From contig CM022370.1 in assembly GCA_011800155.1 (NCBI GenBank), positions 434,001-498,000 of the forward strand: a stretch of 64,000 nt of DNA, written 5' to 3'. This document shows, piece by piece, positions 1 through 11,877 of this stretch. Source of the stretch: Flammulina velutipes. Taxonomy: Eukaryota > Basidiomycota > Agaricomycetes > Agaricales > Physalacriaceae. Position 1 is the first letter of the stretch. Each line of letters starts with the position of its first letter. Made by a program: the position numbers and the translations under genes. A model generated the notes under the pieces. The model searched no databases. It was given only the letters and a program-made list of their open reading frames with translations, and was not told the origin of the DNA.

Positions 1-651
1 AACCTTGCCGCCGATGTTCGCGTAAAAACAGAGCGTCGATTGAAAGGACTCCAGGACGAACTGGCTGAAGCTGAGCTCAGCAACAAGGAAAAGGCACTGA
101 GTGCTCGGTACCATGGAATCAAGTTCTTTGGTGAGTCTTCATATCCTCCCATTTGGCCTCTGGCTAACAGCTTGTAGAACGACAGAAAGTGACGCGGAAA
201 ATAAAACAGTTGCAAAAACCACAGGATACCGCTGAAGGATCGTCAAACACTAAACAAGCAGAGGCTCTTCTAGATGCCCGCGTCGATTTGAACTATATTC
301 TAGTGCGTGCGCCAAACTCCATACCATTTCGTCTCACTGATCTCGGATGAACAGCATTATCCTCGATTAAAGAAATACATATCTCTCTTCCCACCGGAGG
401 CGCGAAACTCTCAATCGAAACCCACGGCCTCTTCAGATACATCAAAGACTGACGCCCTTCGCGAAGAGATACGGTCGGAAATACGACAGCAAATGTTGGC
501 TGGGGAACTTTCCTCAGAACCGGAAGTCGAGCTCTCCACAAAACACCCACAAAAACGACAACCGACTCTTTCCAAACCTACGAAGATGGCGTCTGCAGCA
601 GCATACGAAGAGGTTGAGGACGATGGCTTTTTTGGAGAAGACGATTCATAA
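1..651 (+). CDS. EFG1: rRNA-processing protein EFG1, C-terminal part (5' end outside window)
   Basis: Exons 1..130, 178..302 and 355..651 read through in one frame; both introns are GT-AG and about 50 bases. The protein carries the EFG1 family pattern: a basic coiled-coil segment with an ARYHGIKFFERQKVTRKIKQ-like core, followed by VDLNYIL and, after the second intron, HYPRLKKYISLFP. Family members are nucleolar and act in early 18S rRNA processing of the 40S pre-ribosome; that role is taken from the family. The tail after residue position ~130 of the visible part is Ser/Thr/Lys-rich and ends in an acidic EVEDDGFFGEDDS. The start codon lies left of base 1, so the N-terminus is missing only because of the window edge. 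Confidence 0.85.
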
Positions 652-793
652 CCTCTTTTTTGTCACCGGTAACTCTGCAATAAAGATCCATGTACAGTCT
701 CACGCGTCTATAGTGAATTTGCGCCAGACTGGTATTTATACATCTAGTGGCTGTGACGCACGTCGATCGAAAGTCATTTCTCCTTTCTCTTCC

Positions 794-2973
794 ATGAAGT
801 ACAATTTGCTCCTGCTAAAGCATGACTCCGTCGAGCTAGCAACGATTGATATCCCGCCAGATGAAGTTTTTATTGACCTCCTCGAGAGGCTAACGGGAAA
901 TCCAATACGTGTCGCGGTTATGAAGGTACCGAGCTCACAAACTTCGTATCATTGCCTGACATGTCCACCCTCAGCCTCCAGAGAACACTCAAGTGGTGCA
1001 AGACGATCAACTTGTCGGGCTCCGCTCGCTCGGGGAAACAAGCCTCGAACTGCCCCTCTGTGAGACTCTCGCCGAAATCTACGAAAACGCACTCGTCAAT
1101 CCGAGCTGCTTCGCACTGATCTTGAAATGTACGTTGACTATTTCGGAGACTCTGAAACTTTCTGACCCTTTTCAAAGGGATACATCCTGTAATAGCTATA
1201 CCATTCACAGGTAATCCACGGTTGGAATGAGGCATCTAGTCCATGACTCAACGCACCGATATTAGATATCATGAACCCAAGGGACTCGACTGTCCACGCG
1301 CTATACCAACAAGCCGATAGGGAGGGCCTCGTACTCGTGAGCATCATCGTTCGACCGTACGCACCCTAAACACTTATATGCCTTTCGATTCAGGTGCGCG
1401 GAACACAAGCATCCGGGAAGACGAACCTCCTCACTAGCTTGGACAGTTACATCAAGCGTCACGATCCTACTGCTGGTATCAATATCTATAGGACTTGGTC
1501 ACGTTTCCCACTCGAGTTCCTCGACTCCGCGTTTAATAGGCGTGCATCAGCAGGAGAGCGCCGTTTCCGATGTGATGACATCTACAACCCCTCCAACAAA
1601 GAAGGGTGTGATACGCCGAGAAAACTGTGGATATTGATAGACGATGCCATGTATAGCTACGGTGACTACGGACTCTGGTCGATGTTGGACGATCGACCAG
1701 ACAATCTTCGCGTCGTCTGTTTCACATCCTGTGACTGCCAGCACGGTTATCCTGTCCAGAAGTTACCAACTCTTGCACCTGAAATACCTATTCGATCCTC
1801 AGCGCACATGGATCTGCTCCCTTCTCCAAATCATGGCGTGTATCATAGTCTATGTTGGTCTCGCGCGGAGTACGACCACTACATCAGCTTGCTGGTTGAA
1901 GCATACGAGTCAGGAGTGTGCTTCTACGTACCCCCGGACGTCGATCTAGCTGATCACATCTTCTCCGTGACTGCTGGACACCCTGGCGCTATAATGGCTT
2001 TCCTCCAACTTGCAAATATAGAAAAGGTAAGTTATCCTCAATCGAACCGGTCTGGAGAAAGATGTTTACTATTTTCTACTAGGGATCACGACTTTCGCTT
2101 GTCGAATTCTATACATACTATAATCCCGTGAAATTCTTCCCCACTATACAGATAGGATACGGAGCCCGACCTTTCGTCTCCCAATCTTGTCATATGGAGG
2201 CCCAACAAGTGCACGAACTCCGAGAGCTCATACAACATGGAACTCCCGTTGTTATTCCCATCCTCAATAATCCCGAGCGTCTTCCCACGATTTCGAGCAT
2301 GTACGTGAAAAACTGGATCAATGTCCAGGTCGACGACAAGGATCTTAAAGTACACATGCCCTCACCACTCTGGGCAACATGGATGTCCTATCACCTTCAG
2401 ACTCATATCAGCTTGCCCAAGCAGTTCCTTCACTGCACGATCTTCGACTTTTGCCAGGCTGTCTTCAGCAACTTCTCCCTGACGACTTTGAAGAACGGAG
2501 ATTCACCTTCCGCCGAAGGTTTCTGGCGTCAAGAATTTTACCGCGCCGTGAATATCGTCACGAAAGGTGCTTTTCATGTATCACCTGATTATTACGACGG
2601 GACACGCCATAGCCACGGTCGCATCGATTTCCTCGTCCCTCAAAGAAGTTGGGGAATCGGAATCTTACAGGATACCTCGCTCGAGTGCGCATTGCACCCT
2701 TGGATCATAAACCAGCATCTGAATGATTATGTGATGCTCAATTTCCGAACGACCAAGCCAACTGCGGCGCGTCAATGTAAGTGGACATTATTTCACTGGT
2801 TCAAGGGCTGACTCTTTCATGATTCAGCGTCAATTAATCTATTACACATCGTGTTTGCTGAGGATTACACATCCTATGTAGTCCTGGACGATGACCTGCA
2901 AGAAGTCGGAAATCTATCGGAAACTCGTGTCAACGAGGCTGTGAGAATAGGATCATCTTGCACAATTGTGTAG
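794..2973 (+). CDS. Crinkler (CRN)-type protein: P-loop NTPase plus degenerate PD-(D/E)XK nuclease domain
   Basis: Model: exons 794..925, 975..1128, 1266..1336, 1394..2026, 2083..2776, 2828..2973, 609 residues. After an N-terminal domain of about 110 residues there is a P-loop (RGTQASGKTN), a Walker-B-like LWILIDDA followed by YGDYGLW, and RVVCFTSCDC, the order seen in Crinkler NTPases. The C-terminus matches the restriction-nuclease-like domain of the same family: GRIDF, then WGIGILQD, then DYVMLNFRT and LLHIVFAEDY. In the relatives I know the second motif is WGIE; here the acidic residue is Gly, so catalysis may be lost. Role is inferred: fungal members are suspected effector or conflict proteins acting in the nucleus. 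The third intron (1129..1265) is long for this genome and could hide a small exon. No signal peptide is visible. Confidence 0.72.
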
Positions 2974-3369
2974 AAACTTGTAATTCTGGACTTCGAAATA
3001 GCAGGAAAATGTGGAGACCCGTATGCTACTTATCTTGGACATGTTAACGGTTTCAAAACTCGGTGAATGCCTTTGTAAGTACTTGTATACAGAGTTCGTT
3101 CTCAGGCACTTAATTAAGCTATATCAAGCTTCGCCAATCCCCGTGCAGATCTGCCTCGAGACTCGCAGTACGCAGCTGACGCTAGCTGACGAGGAATTGG
3201 CGAGGACTCGAGGTAAATTCAACTGCCAAATTATCATCACAGCGATCAGGGACCTAGCCCGTTGGAGATTTACTTGCGCGTACAAAACGGCCTTCCTTGT
3301 CATCAGCTTTCATCATCAATGATAGTCGTATAACTATCTGCTCAGTTTCTCTGTACTACGACCACGTCT
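2974..3369. other. intergenic, nothing recognised
   Basis: This gap separates the Crinkler-type gene from the Zn2Cys6 regulator, both on the plus strand. It should hold the 3' end of the first and the promoter of the second. An open frame at 3011..3322 has no domain, ordinary splice signals interrupt it, and I do not call it a gene. Confidence 0.5.
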
Positions 3370-6361
3370 ATGAACGCCAAACCCCAGCGAGATGCCTCAA
3401 ACAAGAAGCGCAGATTGCCTCGCGCCTGCGATAATTGCAAACGCAAGAAAGGCAAGTCGTGGCCCGTGCGCAATCCCAGAACTAACATCATTCTTAGTCA
3501 AATGTATGTCTTGCGAGCATTAACTATCTGTTGGGCTAAGTCGCGTAGGCGATAGCGATGAAATGCCTGGCAAGCGCTGCTCGAATTGTATCAGCTCGAA
3601 TCTGCAGTGTAACCATATGGAAGCCTTGAACGTATGTGCCAGTCTTTCGTCTGTATCTCGATTACGCGTCTTGACATCTATGCAGAGTTTAGGTTCGGCC
3701 AGAGGGTACAAGAGCTGACATGCATGTCGACTGTTATAGACCTAATTGTCTCCCCCATAGATATGTTCAGAAACTCGAACAGCGCCTGGAAAGGCTTGAA
3801 AGACTTTTCAAAAGGGTGAGTCTCTAGTTTTCCCCCTCGTGTATCTATTGCTAACCATGACCGGGATAGCTACTGCCGGATGTCAACCTCGATAAAGAGA
3901 TCGAAAGCGTAGTAGAGGACTCGAAGGAACCCCCAACGCAACGAAGCCAGTTCGATGATCCTGTCGCAGCTATCAGCCATAGCATCAACCAGCTCCTCGT
4001 CATACCCCCTCAGATGCGGTTCTTTGGCAAGTCAAGGTACTTATGTGTTGTCGTACTCCAATTTGTCAGCCCACTGACCGTTTCTTCCAGTGGACTGCAC
4101 TTTATTCCCTCCATCATGAAAGCCAAGGCTCGGTATTTGAGCCAAATTGGTCGTCCTCTTCCATCTCAAATGACAATCAAGAAGCGCCTTGAATTTTGGG
4201 ATCTCCCACGAGTGTGTATCCCTTCATATACGCATCATGTTATGAATACTAAACCAATTGACAGTTGTCACAGCTTCCAAGGGACGATTGCCTCCTAGGA
4301 TATGATTTCCCAGAGATCGACCTCATGACATCCCTCGTCGACTTATACTTTCAATATGAAAACTCGTATCTACCTTTACTTCATCGTCCGACGTTCCAAA
4401 GGGCCATCTCGGACTTCACTTACTTGTACGATCAACAATGTGGGTCCACCGTCCTTCTCGTGTGCGCGCTAGGAGCCCGGCATTCCACCGATGAACGGAT
4501 ATACGACTACGGTCACGGAGAAGCTGGATGGAAGTGGTTCAATCAGGTTATGTCGGCTCGAGACGGCTTTGAGGAACGAGATCTTACGAACCTGTACGAG
4601 CTGCAGATACATGTGGTGAGTGGTAACAACAATCCTATGCTCGCCTCATGGACTGTCAACACAGCTCTCGGCATCATATCTTCAATCCATCGGTCTTTGG
4701 GAATCCGTATGGACTCAAATTGGCTTCGCCTTTCGACGCGCTCAAGACGTGGGTGCCCACATGCGTAGAGACCATCCACCAAATAGCAACGACGAGCTTT
4801 GGAAGAGGGCATTTTGGTCTGATTCTCTCTTTCATACTGAAGGGGGCTTTTCTCACCGCATGTAGGATTCTTTTCTACTTTGACGTAGTCCTTGCATGCC
4901 TTTATGGCCGACCGATATCCCTCAGCTATGAAGAGTGAGGTTTTTTTGCGCGCTTAGAAAGGGTGGTATTGATGTTATCCATCTGCAGCCTTGACGTCGA
5001 CTTTCCGATTGACTGTGACGATGAATACTGGGACCACGAGGACCCGCAACAGAACTTTTGCCAGCCCAAAGACAAACCATCGAAGATTTCGTTCTTCATT
5101 TCGCTTCTAAAGCTCACGGAGATTGCAACATACGTGAAAAGGCTCATCGTAAGAACACTCTTCGAAGCATCCGCACGGTTATCGACTTACAATGGTTATA
5201 GTATCCTTGTCGCAAGTCCTTGATATTCGCGGGATTTTGGCAGCCATCTGAGGAGGAGCGACTTTCTACTCTTGACTCAGTGCTTGACCAGTGGTTTCAA
5301 GGAATGCCCACTCACCGTGCGTTCATCTTTTTTTCTATAACAGAAAACTAAATTGTGTACAGTAACATGGAATCCTAGCGAAGCCAATGAGATTCTACTC
5401 ACGCAATCTGGATTTTTACACCTCATGTTCAACTACGTCCGTCTTTTGGCCCATCGTCCGTACATGGTAGGCCTCGTCGAGGATCCAGTGAAGATGATAC
5501 AATCAACCAGTGTGGCCACTTGCACCCAAGCAGCGCACTCGTGTCTTGACATTGTCTCTGGCCTTGAGAGAGTGCAGTATATCAGGAACCTGCAATGCGT
5601 AGTATGCCGTCTCCACTCCTCAGTCGTTCTACCCTAACTCAACTTTTCTATCTAGTCATTCGTTAACTCCGTCACACTAACCCTACTTCTCATTGTGTTC
5701 GGCAAAGGGAAACCAACCGCGACAGACATGAAGTACATACATGCTTCGTTGGACATGATGCAGAGCGTGGAGAGAACGTGAGAGTTTCATTCTATTTTTT
5801 GCGCCGAGGCTTATTTTCCTCGTAGCATACCCTCCGCTGGCGTCTTTTGGTGAGTTATTCTCCCTTCCGGATACGTACGGGAACTTTAGTTCTGACCTAT
5901 ATTGCAGGGATGTTATCTCAGACCTAGCTCTGAGTGGTCTTGACCAGAGCCGTAATATGTATCCCCCACAAGACTCCGGAAGAGGATCGTCATCTTTGAA
6001 GCGACCCCTCGAACAGCCTGCACCGGCGACGAGCCATATAGTATCGCCTTCTCTCCTACCTGATACGTATGGCGGTTATCCCGATACCGAGTCTCAGGCA
6101 TTTTATCCTCTTGGGAACCCTCAAGATCACGCCACATATGGAGGAAATTCGCACATTTTACCACAGGATGAATATTCTAACATACATGGTTACAATATAG
6201 CAGAACACCCCGAATTTCCTCAATCCTTGTCTTTGCCACTGGTACCCATCTGGCCCCAAGGAAATCCAGAGTGAGCTCCCGTTGGCACGTAGATATCTAT
6301 GGTTGGTCACTAACAGTATCCCTTTCACAGTCTACCCCCCGAGTCGTACATTTTCCCGTAA
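3370..6361 (+). CDS. Zn2Cys6 fungal transcription factor with fungal-specific TF domain
   Basis: Seventeen exons (3370..3451, 3498..3503, 3549..3631, 3686..3705, 3761..3815, 3870..4036, 4091..4211, 4274..4615, 4665..4816, 4866..4934, 4989..5148, 5202..5316, 5363..5601, 5656..5777, 5826..5849, 5908..6270, 6331..6361) give 716 residues. The N-terminus is a binuclear zinc cluster: ACDNCKRKK, VKC, then RCSNCISSNLQC, followed by a linker and a coiled coil (VQKLEQRLERLERLF), the usual dimerisation element. Residues ~190-500 match the fungal-specific TF domain, with LLHRPTF, RRAQDVGAHMRR, ELWKRAFW and ALYGRP-like blocks. The third cysteine is encoded only if a 6-base exon (3498..3503) is included, and the intron before it is GC-AG. 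The protein is a predicted nuclear DNA-binding regulator; its targets are unknown. The last ~110 residues are Pro/Ser/Tyr-rich, typical of an activation region. Confidence 0.9.
3452..3497 (+). other. probable GC-AG intron in the zinc-cluster coding region
   Basis: The 5' splice site reads G|GCAAGT, the classical GC-donor consensus, and the intron ends in CTTAG. Splicing here and again at 3504..3548 leaves the micro-exon TCAAAT, which restores Val-Lys-Cys in the zinc cluster. No GT in the neighbourhood gives an open frame that retains the cysteine. Confidence 0.7.
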
Positions 6362-6700
6362 TGTTGTAGTAAATACATGTATACTACTCACTGTATATGT
6401 AACGTCCCAATTATTACCTAGACTTGAGCGCTGAGTACTGTGAGTGCTGCTTGAATCAAACGTGTCCAGACTCGAAGCGGCCGCTGATCATCTTTTATGT
6501 ACTGAAAATCATTTCGGGATTGCCATCGCTCAGGCTTTCTCTATGACCATCACTACTACACTTGAATTTGTTTTTCAACGCAAACATGTTGAATGCATTC
6601 TCAACTACTACAAAAAGCTGCTAATCCGGGTACATACGGCGCCGCGCAGCGCCGCGCCGTCTCCCGTCATTTCGATCTTAAAATCTTGTGACTCACTATC
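6362..6700. other. intergenic region upstream of the SNO/PdxT gene
   Basis: Same-strand spacer between the transcription factor and the PLP-synthase glutaminase. It contains a short GC-rich run near 6640..6662 (repeated GCGCCGCG units). An open frame at 6444..6767 reads past the true start of the next gene in another frame and is not supported as coding. Confidence 0.5.
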
Positions 6701-7565
6701 ATGGCTAACCAAACGGTTGGGATCCTTGGTGAGTCGCAGACACTATCAGCGATCTTTGTTTATCTAATTCGTCTTCAGCATTGCAAGGTGCTTTTGCAGA
6801 GCACAAGGCTGCTATACACAGATTGCCGTCGTCCATCCGACCTGATGCTATTCTAGTGCGTACGCCAGATGACCTGGCTAGATGTACGGCTCTGATTATT
6901 CCAGGCGGAGGTGACTTGATTTATCGCCTAGTGGACGCTTCCAATGCTAACAATCCATAGAATCGACAACAATGGCATTGGTGGCGCAACGGTCCGGGCT
7001 GCTAGAACCTCTTCGGGACTTTATCAAGACCAGACCTGTGTGGGGAACTTGCGCGGGCGCTATCTTGCTATCTCAGACTGTGGTCGGAGCCAAGAAGGGC
7101 GGCCAACAACTGCTTGGTGGCATCTCCATATCAATCGCGCGGAACGGATGGGGGTCACAGGTAAATTCTATTTGGAACGCAAAACGTATCCTTATCTCTT
7201 TTAGGTCGAATCTTTCGAGGCTGCGTTGCACGTAGAGGGCATGGAGGATTCTACGAGACCGTTTGTGGGCGTATTCATCCGAGCTCCGGTGTGTGATCTC
7301 TGGTAGAAGTGGATTTTCGCTCATTAATCTCCAGGTCGTTCTTAGCCTTACACCATCTGAATTGGACCCGCCAGTAGTGGTGATCGCGAGGCTACCTCCC
7401 ACATTACTCCCTCCCGCATTGTCCACTCTAGACGCATCCGATCCCAGAACCATTGTCGCGCTTCGTCAAGGCCTTCACTTGCTCACCACCTTTCACCCAG
7501 AGCTTACCCAGGACGACCGTTTTCATGACTATTTCGTTAGACATTGTGTCCTTACTTCGCCTTAG
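6701..7565 (+). CDS. pyridoxal 5'-phosphate synthase glutaminase subunit (SNO / PdxT family)
   Basis: Exons 6701..6728, 6779..6910, 6961..7160, 7205..7288 and 7335..7565 encode 224 residues, the usual size. The class-I amidotransferase landmarks are all present: VGILGALQGAFAEH at the N-terminus, IIPGGEST, the nucleophile motif WGTCAGAILL, VFIRAP, and the C-terminal His-Glu pair in TTFHPELT. The enzyme hydrolyses glutamine and passes ammonia to the SNZ/PdxS subunit for de novo vitamin B6 synthesis in the cytosol. In many fungi SNO and SNZ are adjacent and divergent; no SNZ lies in this window, so the partner must be elsewhere. Confidence 0.92.
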
Positions 7566-7695
7566 ACAAATATACATCTCGATGGAACGCACGGCAGCAG
7601 TCTATTATTAGCTTCTTGCCATCTGCTGCAATCAAGAGAGTGGGAACTACGCGCAGTATATCACGGCAGGCTTGACTCCAGCAAGTCCCACGACC

Positions 7696-9954
7696 ATGCT
7701 TCGTCTCCTCGCTGTCCTTTTAACGAGCGCCGTGGCCTTGGGCAACCGACATCTCTACAAAAATGATATACGTGCGCGTCAAATCGAAGCTGGTAAACGT
7801 TTCCATGTCTCTCCTCGTCAGAGCGCGGGTACTTTGGAACCGAAGAACATAACGTTTTCAAACCCTAGAGCATCTGGTCAGCCCGCATCGTACTCCCTTC
7901 AGTTGTGCCATGGTCCAAACGGCACCCTTACGTTCATTAGAATTCTACGTCGATGGTGCCAACATCCCCGAGGTTGACTTCGACGTGGGCCCGAGTTGGT
8001 CCGGCTTGATGCCCATCTCTGGGAACGCCAACGAGACGCGCCAAGTGGGTGGAATGCATCCTCGACAATCTGCCAACACAGCTGACTGCTCGTAGCTCTT
8101 CTTCTGGTTCTTCCCGCCAGGTCCCGAGGGTAGTCTTGATGATCTCATATTCTGGACGAACGGAGGACCGGGATGTTCCTCTTTGGAAGGTCTTTTGCAG
8201 GAGAATGGTGTACGTCTTCTCCTTGGGATGGGGACGCAACTGGGGTTGATATTCAAAACAGCCCTTCACATGGAGCTGGGGAACCGCAAAGCCGGTCGTC
8301 AATGAATACAGCTGGACGAACCTGTCGAGTGTGCTTTGGGTCGAGCAGCCCGTTGGTACTGGATTCTCTCAAGGTGTTCCCAACATCAATGTAAGTGACC
8401 TTATATATGAGCCATCACATTACTGACAAGACCGCAGGACGAAGATGAACTCGCCGCCCAGTTGGTTGGATTCTTTCAACAATTTCTCGAAGTCTTCTCG
8501 GAATTGAAAACCAAAAACCTGTATATCACTGGTGAAAGTGTAAGTGCTCCAATTGATACCATTTTCAGACACTCTGAAGCTGATGCGCCGCTCGTAGTAC
8601 GCCGGAGCATATGTCCCTTGTATGTCACACATTTTGACAAGACAAATCGCTCATGCCTGACGAATTATCATTAGATATAGCAAACTACATATACGAACAC
8701 CCGGACGAGCTAGACCTGAGCTTGAAAGGAATTTGGATTGCAGATCGTAAGACCAGTTTTTCACATCTCTAATAGTCACTTATTAACGAGAAACCCATAG
8801 CTGTACTCGGATGGGATGTCACCCAATCACAGATACCTGCCGTCGACTTTGTGCATAAATACGAAGGCGTTTTCGCTCTCAAGTAAGCCCCACAGTTCCC
8901 TCTTGATTTTCTCCAATCAGCTTGCCTTCTGCTAGTCAAACCTTCTTGAGTGCCCTCGACACTATTGCAGAATCCTGCAACTATGCTGGATACATCGAAG
9001 AATTTGTCACATACCCCCCTTCGGGGCCACTCCCTCTTCCTGGAAACGATACCTACGCTGCGGAAGGTTGCGATGTATGGAACCTCATCTTCGACGCCGC
9101 ACTCGCTGTCAACCCGGCGTTCAATATCTATCGCATCTTTGACACTTATCCCATCCTATGGGACGTCCTTGAATTCCCGTATGTGCACCTGAATACGATC
9201 TCGTTCAACTCCTCATAGACTTATGATCTTACAGAGGATCATTCGAGAACATACAGCTTGCTCCACTCTACTTTGATCGTGCAGACGTCAAGGCCGCCAT
9301 CCACGCCCCCACCAACGTCACCTGGACGGAATGTTCGTCCGTAAATGTATTCCCGAACGGAGATGCTAGCCTCCCGACGTCCTTTACCGTCCTTCCCAAT
9401 GTCATCGAGAAGAGCGAGCGAACTGTCATCGCGCACGGATTGGCAGACTTCATCCTCATCGCTGAAGGGTACGCCTTGCTCTTTCGGATATCCATCCCCA
9501 TAGCTCAATAGTTCTTATAGGGCACGAATTGTGATTCAAAAGTGAGTGCTTCGACACTTGAAGGGTTAGCTTGCTAACAACACCTTTCATAGTATGACAT
9601 GTAACAGTTCTCCATTTTCCATGAGCCTCTTTCACTAACTCGGCGTAGGGGATGGTCTGCAAGGATTCCAAACACCCATTGAGAACGACAGCTTTATCGT
9701 GGACGGCATGGGCGCTCTGGGTACCACACACACCGAACGAGGTCTCACCTACGTGGAAATTGCTCTCAGCGGACACATGTATGCCTAGACTTCCTTTTCA
9801 ATTCTCACATCTCATCACCTTCACTACAGGCTGCCACAATTCTCTCCCAAGGTAAGATAAATTCGGAAGACTTGAGCTGTCAACTAACATCTCATATAAC
9901 AAGGCATCCTTCCAAACTATGGAATTCCTGCTCGGTTTCCGTGACAGTCTTTGA
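7696..9954 (+). CDS. secreted serine carboxypeptidase (S10 family)
   Basis: About 15 exons. The start at 7696 gives a hydrophobic signal peptide ([15 protein letters not shown]) for secretion or vacuolar delivery. S10 landmarks follow in order: [23 protein letters not shown], the nucleophile GESYAGAYVPY created by joining exons at 8539/8598, HGLADFIL holding the catalytic Asp, and LSGHMLPQF holding the catalytic His. N-glycosylation sequons are present. The enzyme removes C-terminal residues from peptides and suits extracellular protein use. Oddity: with the GT-AG splice at 9850..9903 the final exon is read in a frame ending at 9944, whereas the conserved-looking tail [12 protein letters not shown] lies one base out of phase and ends at 9954. 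Either a late frameshift altered the last ~14 residues or the sequence has an indel there. The triad is intact in both cases. Confidence 0.88.
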
Positions 9955-10042
9955 GAGGTAAAAACTACACATTACATATGCCCTCATGTACAGAGCGGAT
10001 TATCATTCAATGCTAAAATAAAGTCTATCGTTGTCCGAAGTC

Positions 10043-11676
10043 CTAATAGTGAACGGGTTTGCCATCCACGCCCTGATCCCTTGCCTTTGCCAACTTGCTC
10101 TCGATTTGGATCTTGCCTGTCTTATTCAAGCGATCGACGAGTTCATCTCCAAAAGCAGTCGCAGTTGTCAGCACACCGCCCTTTTGAGCGAAAGGCGAAA
10201 GCTTTTCCGGGTTGAGGAGAGCCAGAGCACATTCCGCAAGCATGACTATGACGCCGTCAACCAAGCAGGCGGTAGATGATATAGACAGACGTACTGCAAG
10301 ATAGGTAATAGCCTGGGTCACCGAGACCTTTGAACGTGGAGATAGCATGTACAGTCCCCGACGAAGAGCTGGTGACATTAGTGACGTCCAAGAAGCCTTT
10401 GTGCAGTTCCCTATGCATTTATTAATTATGGTTTGGTGAATTTAGAACATCCGACGAACTCTTCGGTCTGAGGACCATCTCCAGATTGAGGTATGATATT
10501 TTTTACGATATTACGAATCTTGACGGGAATGTGATGAGAGGGAGGGAGATGGAAGAGAAAGGAAACTCACAGGCGTGATGAGAAGTGTGAGCATGGTAAG
10601 CATGTAACCAACGGAGAATACGAAGGCTTGTATCCGGCTTGGCATGACAATGAATTCTTCATATTGGAAGTCGGCCCCATATCGTATCCTGTCTGTTTCC
10701 CGAGATGGAGAAACGATGTTCTGATACTCAAATAGACCCCAAGAGCGCTGGACGATGGGGCGGTTGATGAAAGTCATAGGAAATGTTCCACCGACAAGAG
10801 TTCGCGTAGTAAAAGGGATGGGTAGAGAGAACGTGAGTTTCGATGGGTCATGAGGTATACCCACAACTAATAAAGGAATTAACAACGTGTAGGCCGAAGG
10901 CGAGTATACGTACCTGGACTCAAGGAATGGCTGCTTGTCGCCCACCGGATGGTGGCTCTGGGAGCTTCAATCATAGCCATTATGGTGGACGCAGTTCCGC
11001 CGGATATGCGTCCTTTGAATTTGAACGCCGTCGCGGATTTTCCGACTGAAATGTGGGCATTTTGGTCAACGATACTGAGCGTTTTATGGCCAAGGTATGC
11101 CAGGATATCACTCGGGATACTGTCCAATCCGCATGCAGGAACGATTATAGAGCCTGTCTTCGTTGCGTAGTAGTCGTATCTGTATGAGGTAAGGACACGA
11201 GATTTAATTGAGGGGCTTCACTCTTACTGTTGTATGATGTCTTTGACCCAGTGAGTTTCCCCGGTTAAATCGACATGATGGACACCATTACGAACGCAAG
11301 CTCTACATTTGCATGAGTATTAGAAACATTGAATACGGGGCGACGCACCCGACGACTGCGGTACCGTAGAGCCAATACGGGCCAACTGTGTTGATGACCA
11401 CTTTTGTAGTTTTTACGGCAGCCTCCACCTGCGAGGCATCTTGAACGTCGACTAAAATGAGAGGAATATCCTTTGAAAGCCCAAGTTCGTCTATAAGTAG
11501 TTGTAGTTTTGACTGCGACCGTCCAGCGATAGAAAACGTGAATGACGCGCGATCCGGATGGCTCTGCAAGTATCTGAGGGTGTTTTTGCCAGTAACACCT
11601 GTTTTGGTTAGGAATACGTTGGAAGCAATACAGGAAGTTACTAACCAGTTCCAAGCACAAGTAAATCTGTCTTCAT
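10043..11676 (-). CDS. saccharopine dehydrogenase-like oxidoreductase
   Basis: Eight exons (11646..11676, 11349..11598, 11228..11302, 10914..11179, 10571..10866, 10460..10518, 10295..10410, 10043..10245) give 431 residues in frame. The N-terminus is a Rossmann fold (LLVLGTGVTGKNTLRYL) with SIAGRS and VINTVGPYWLYG, and then NGVHHVDLTGET and CGLDSIPSD, the pattern of the saccharopine-dehydrogenase-like / trans-acting enoyl reductase group. A hydrophobic stretch near residues 280-300 (SVGYMLTMLTLLITP) resembles the membrane segment often seen in this group. The substrate is unknown; lysine biosynthesis is not implied by the name. Its 3' end is close to the 3' end of the carboxypeptidase gene, so the two are convergent. 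Confidence 0.85.
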
Positions 11677-11877
11677 GGTGGTGAAAAAGCAACAGTCAAA
11701 CCGCACAATGCACATGAATTGTACCATGACGTACATACAGTGCGGCAAGTTTATAGCCGGGTCGCGACCGATGTAATATCTCGAATGTAATGCATATCAA
11801 GCGTAGGTAGCGTAACAGTGGCTTGGTCGAGTACGCGATATAGAGTATAATCAACGTCCAAGTTGGCAGAGCTGACA

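Noticed and set aside
1211..1265. Possible extra exon inside the long third intron of the Crinkler-type gene
   Set aside because: Using the acceptor at 1210 leads to a stop after five codons; no donor rescues it, so I removed the whole 1129..1265 segment as intron.
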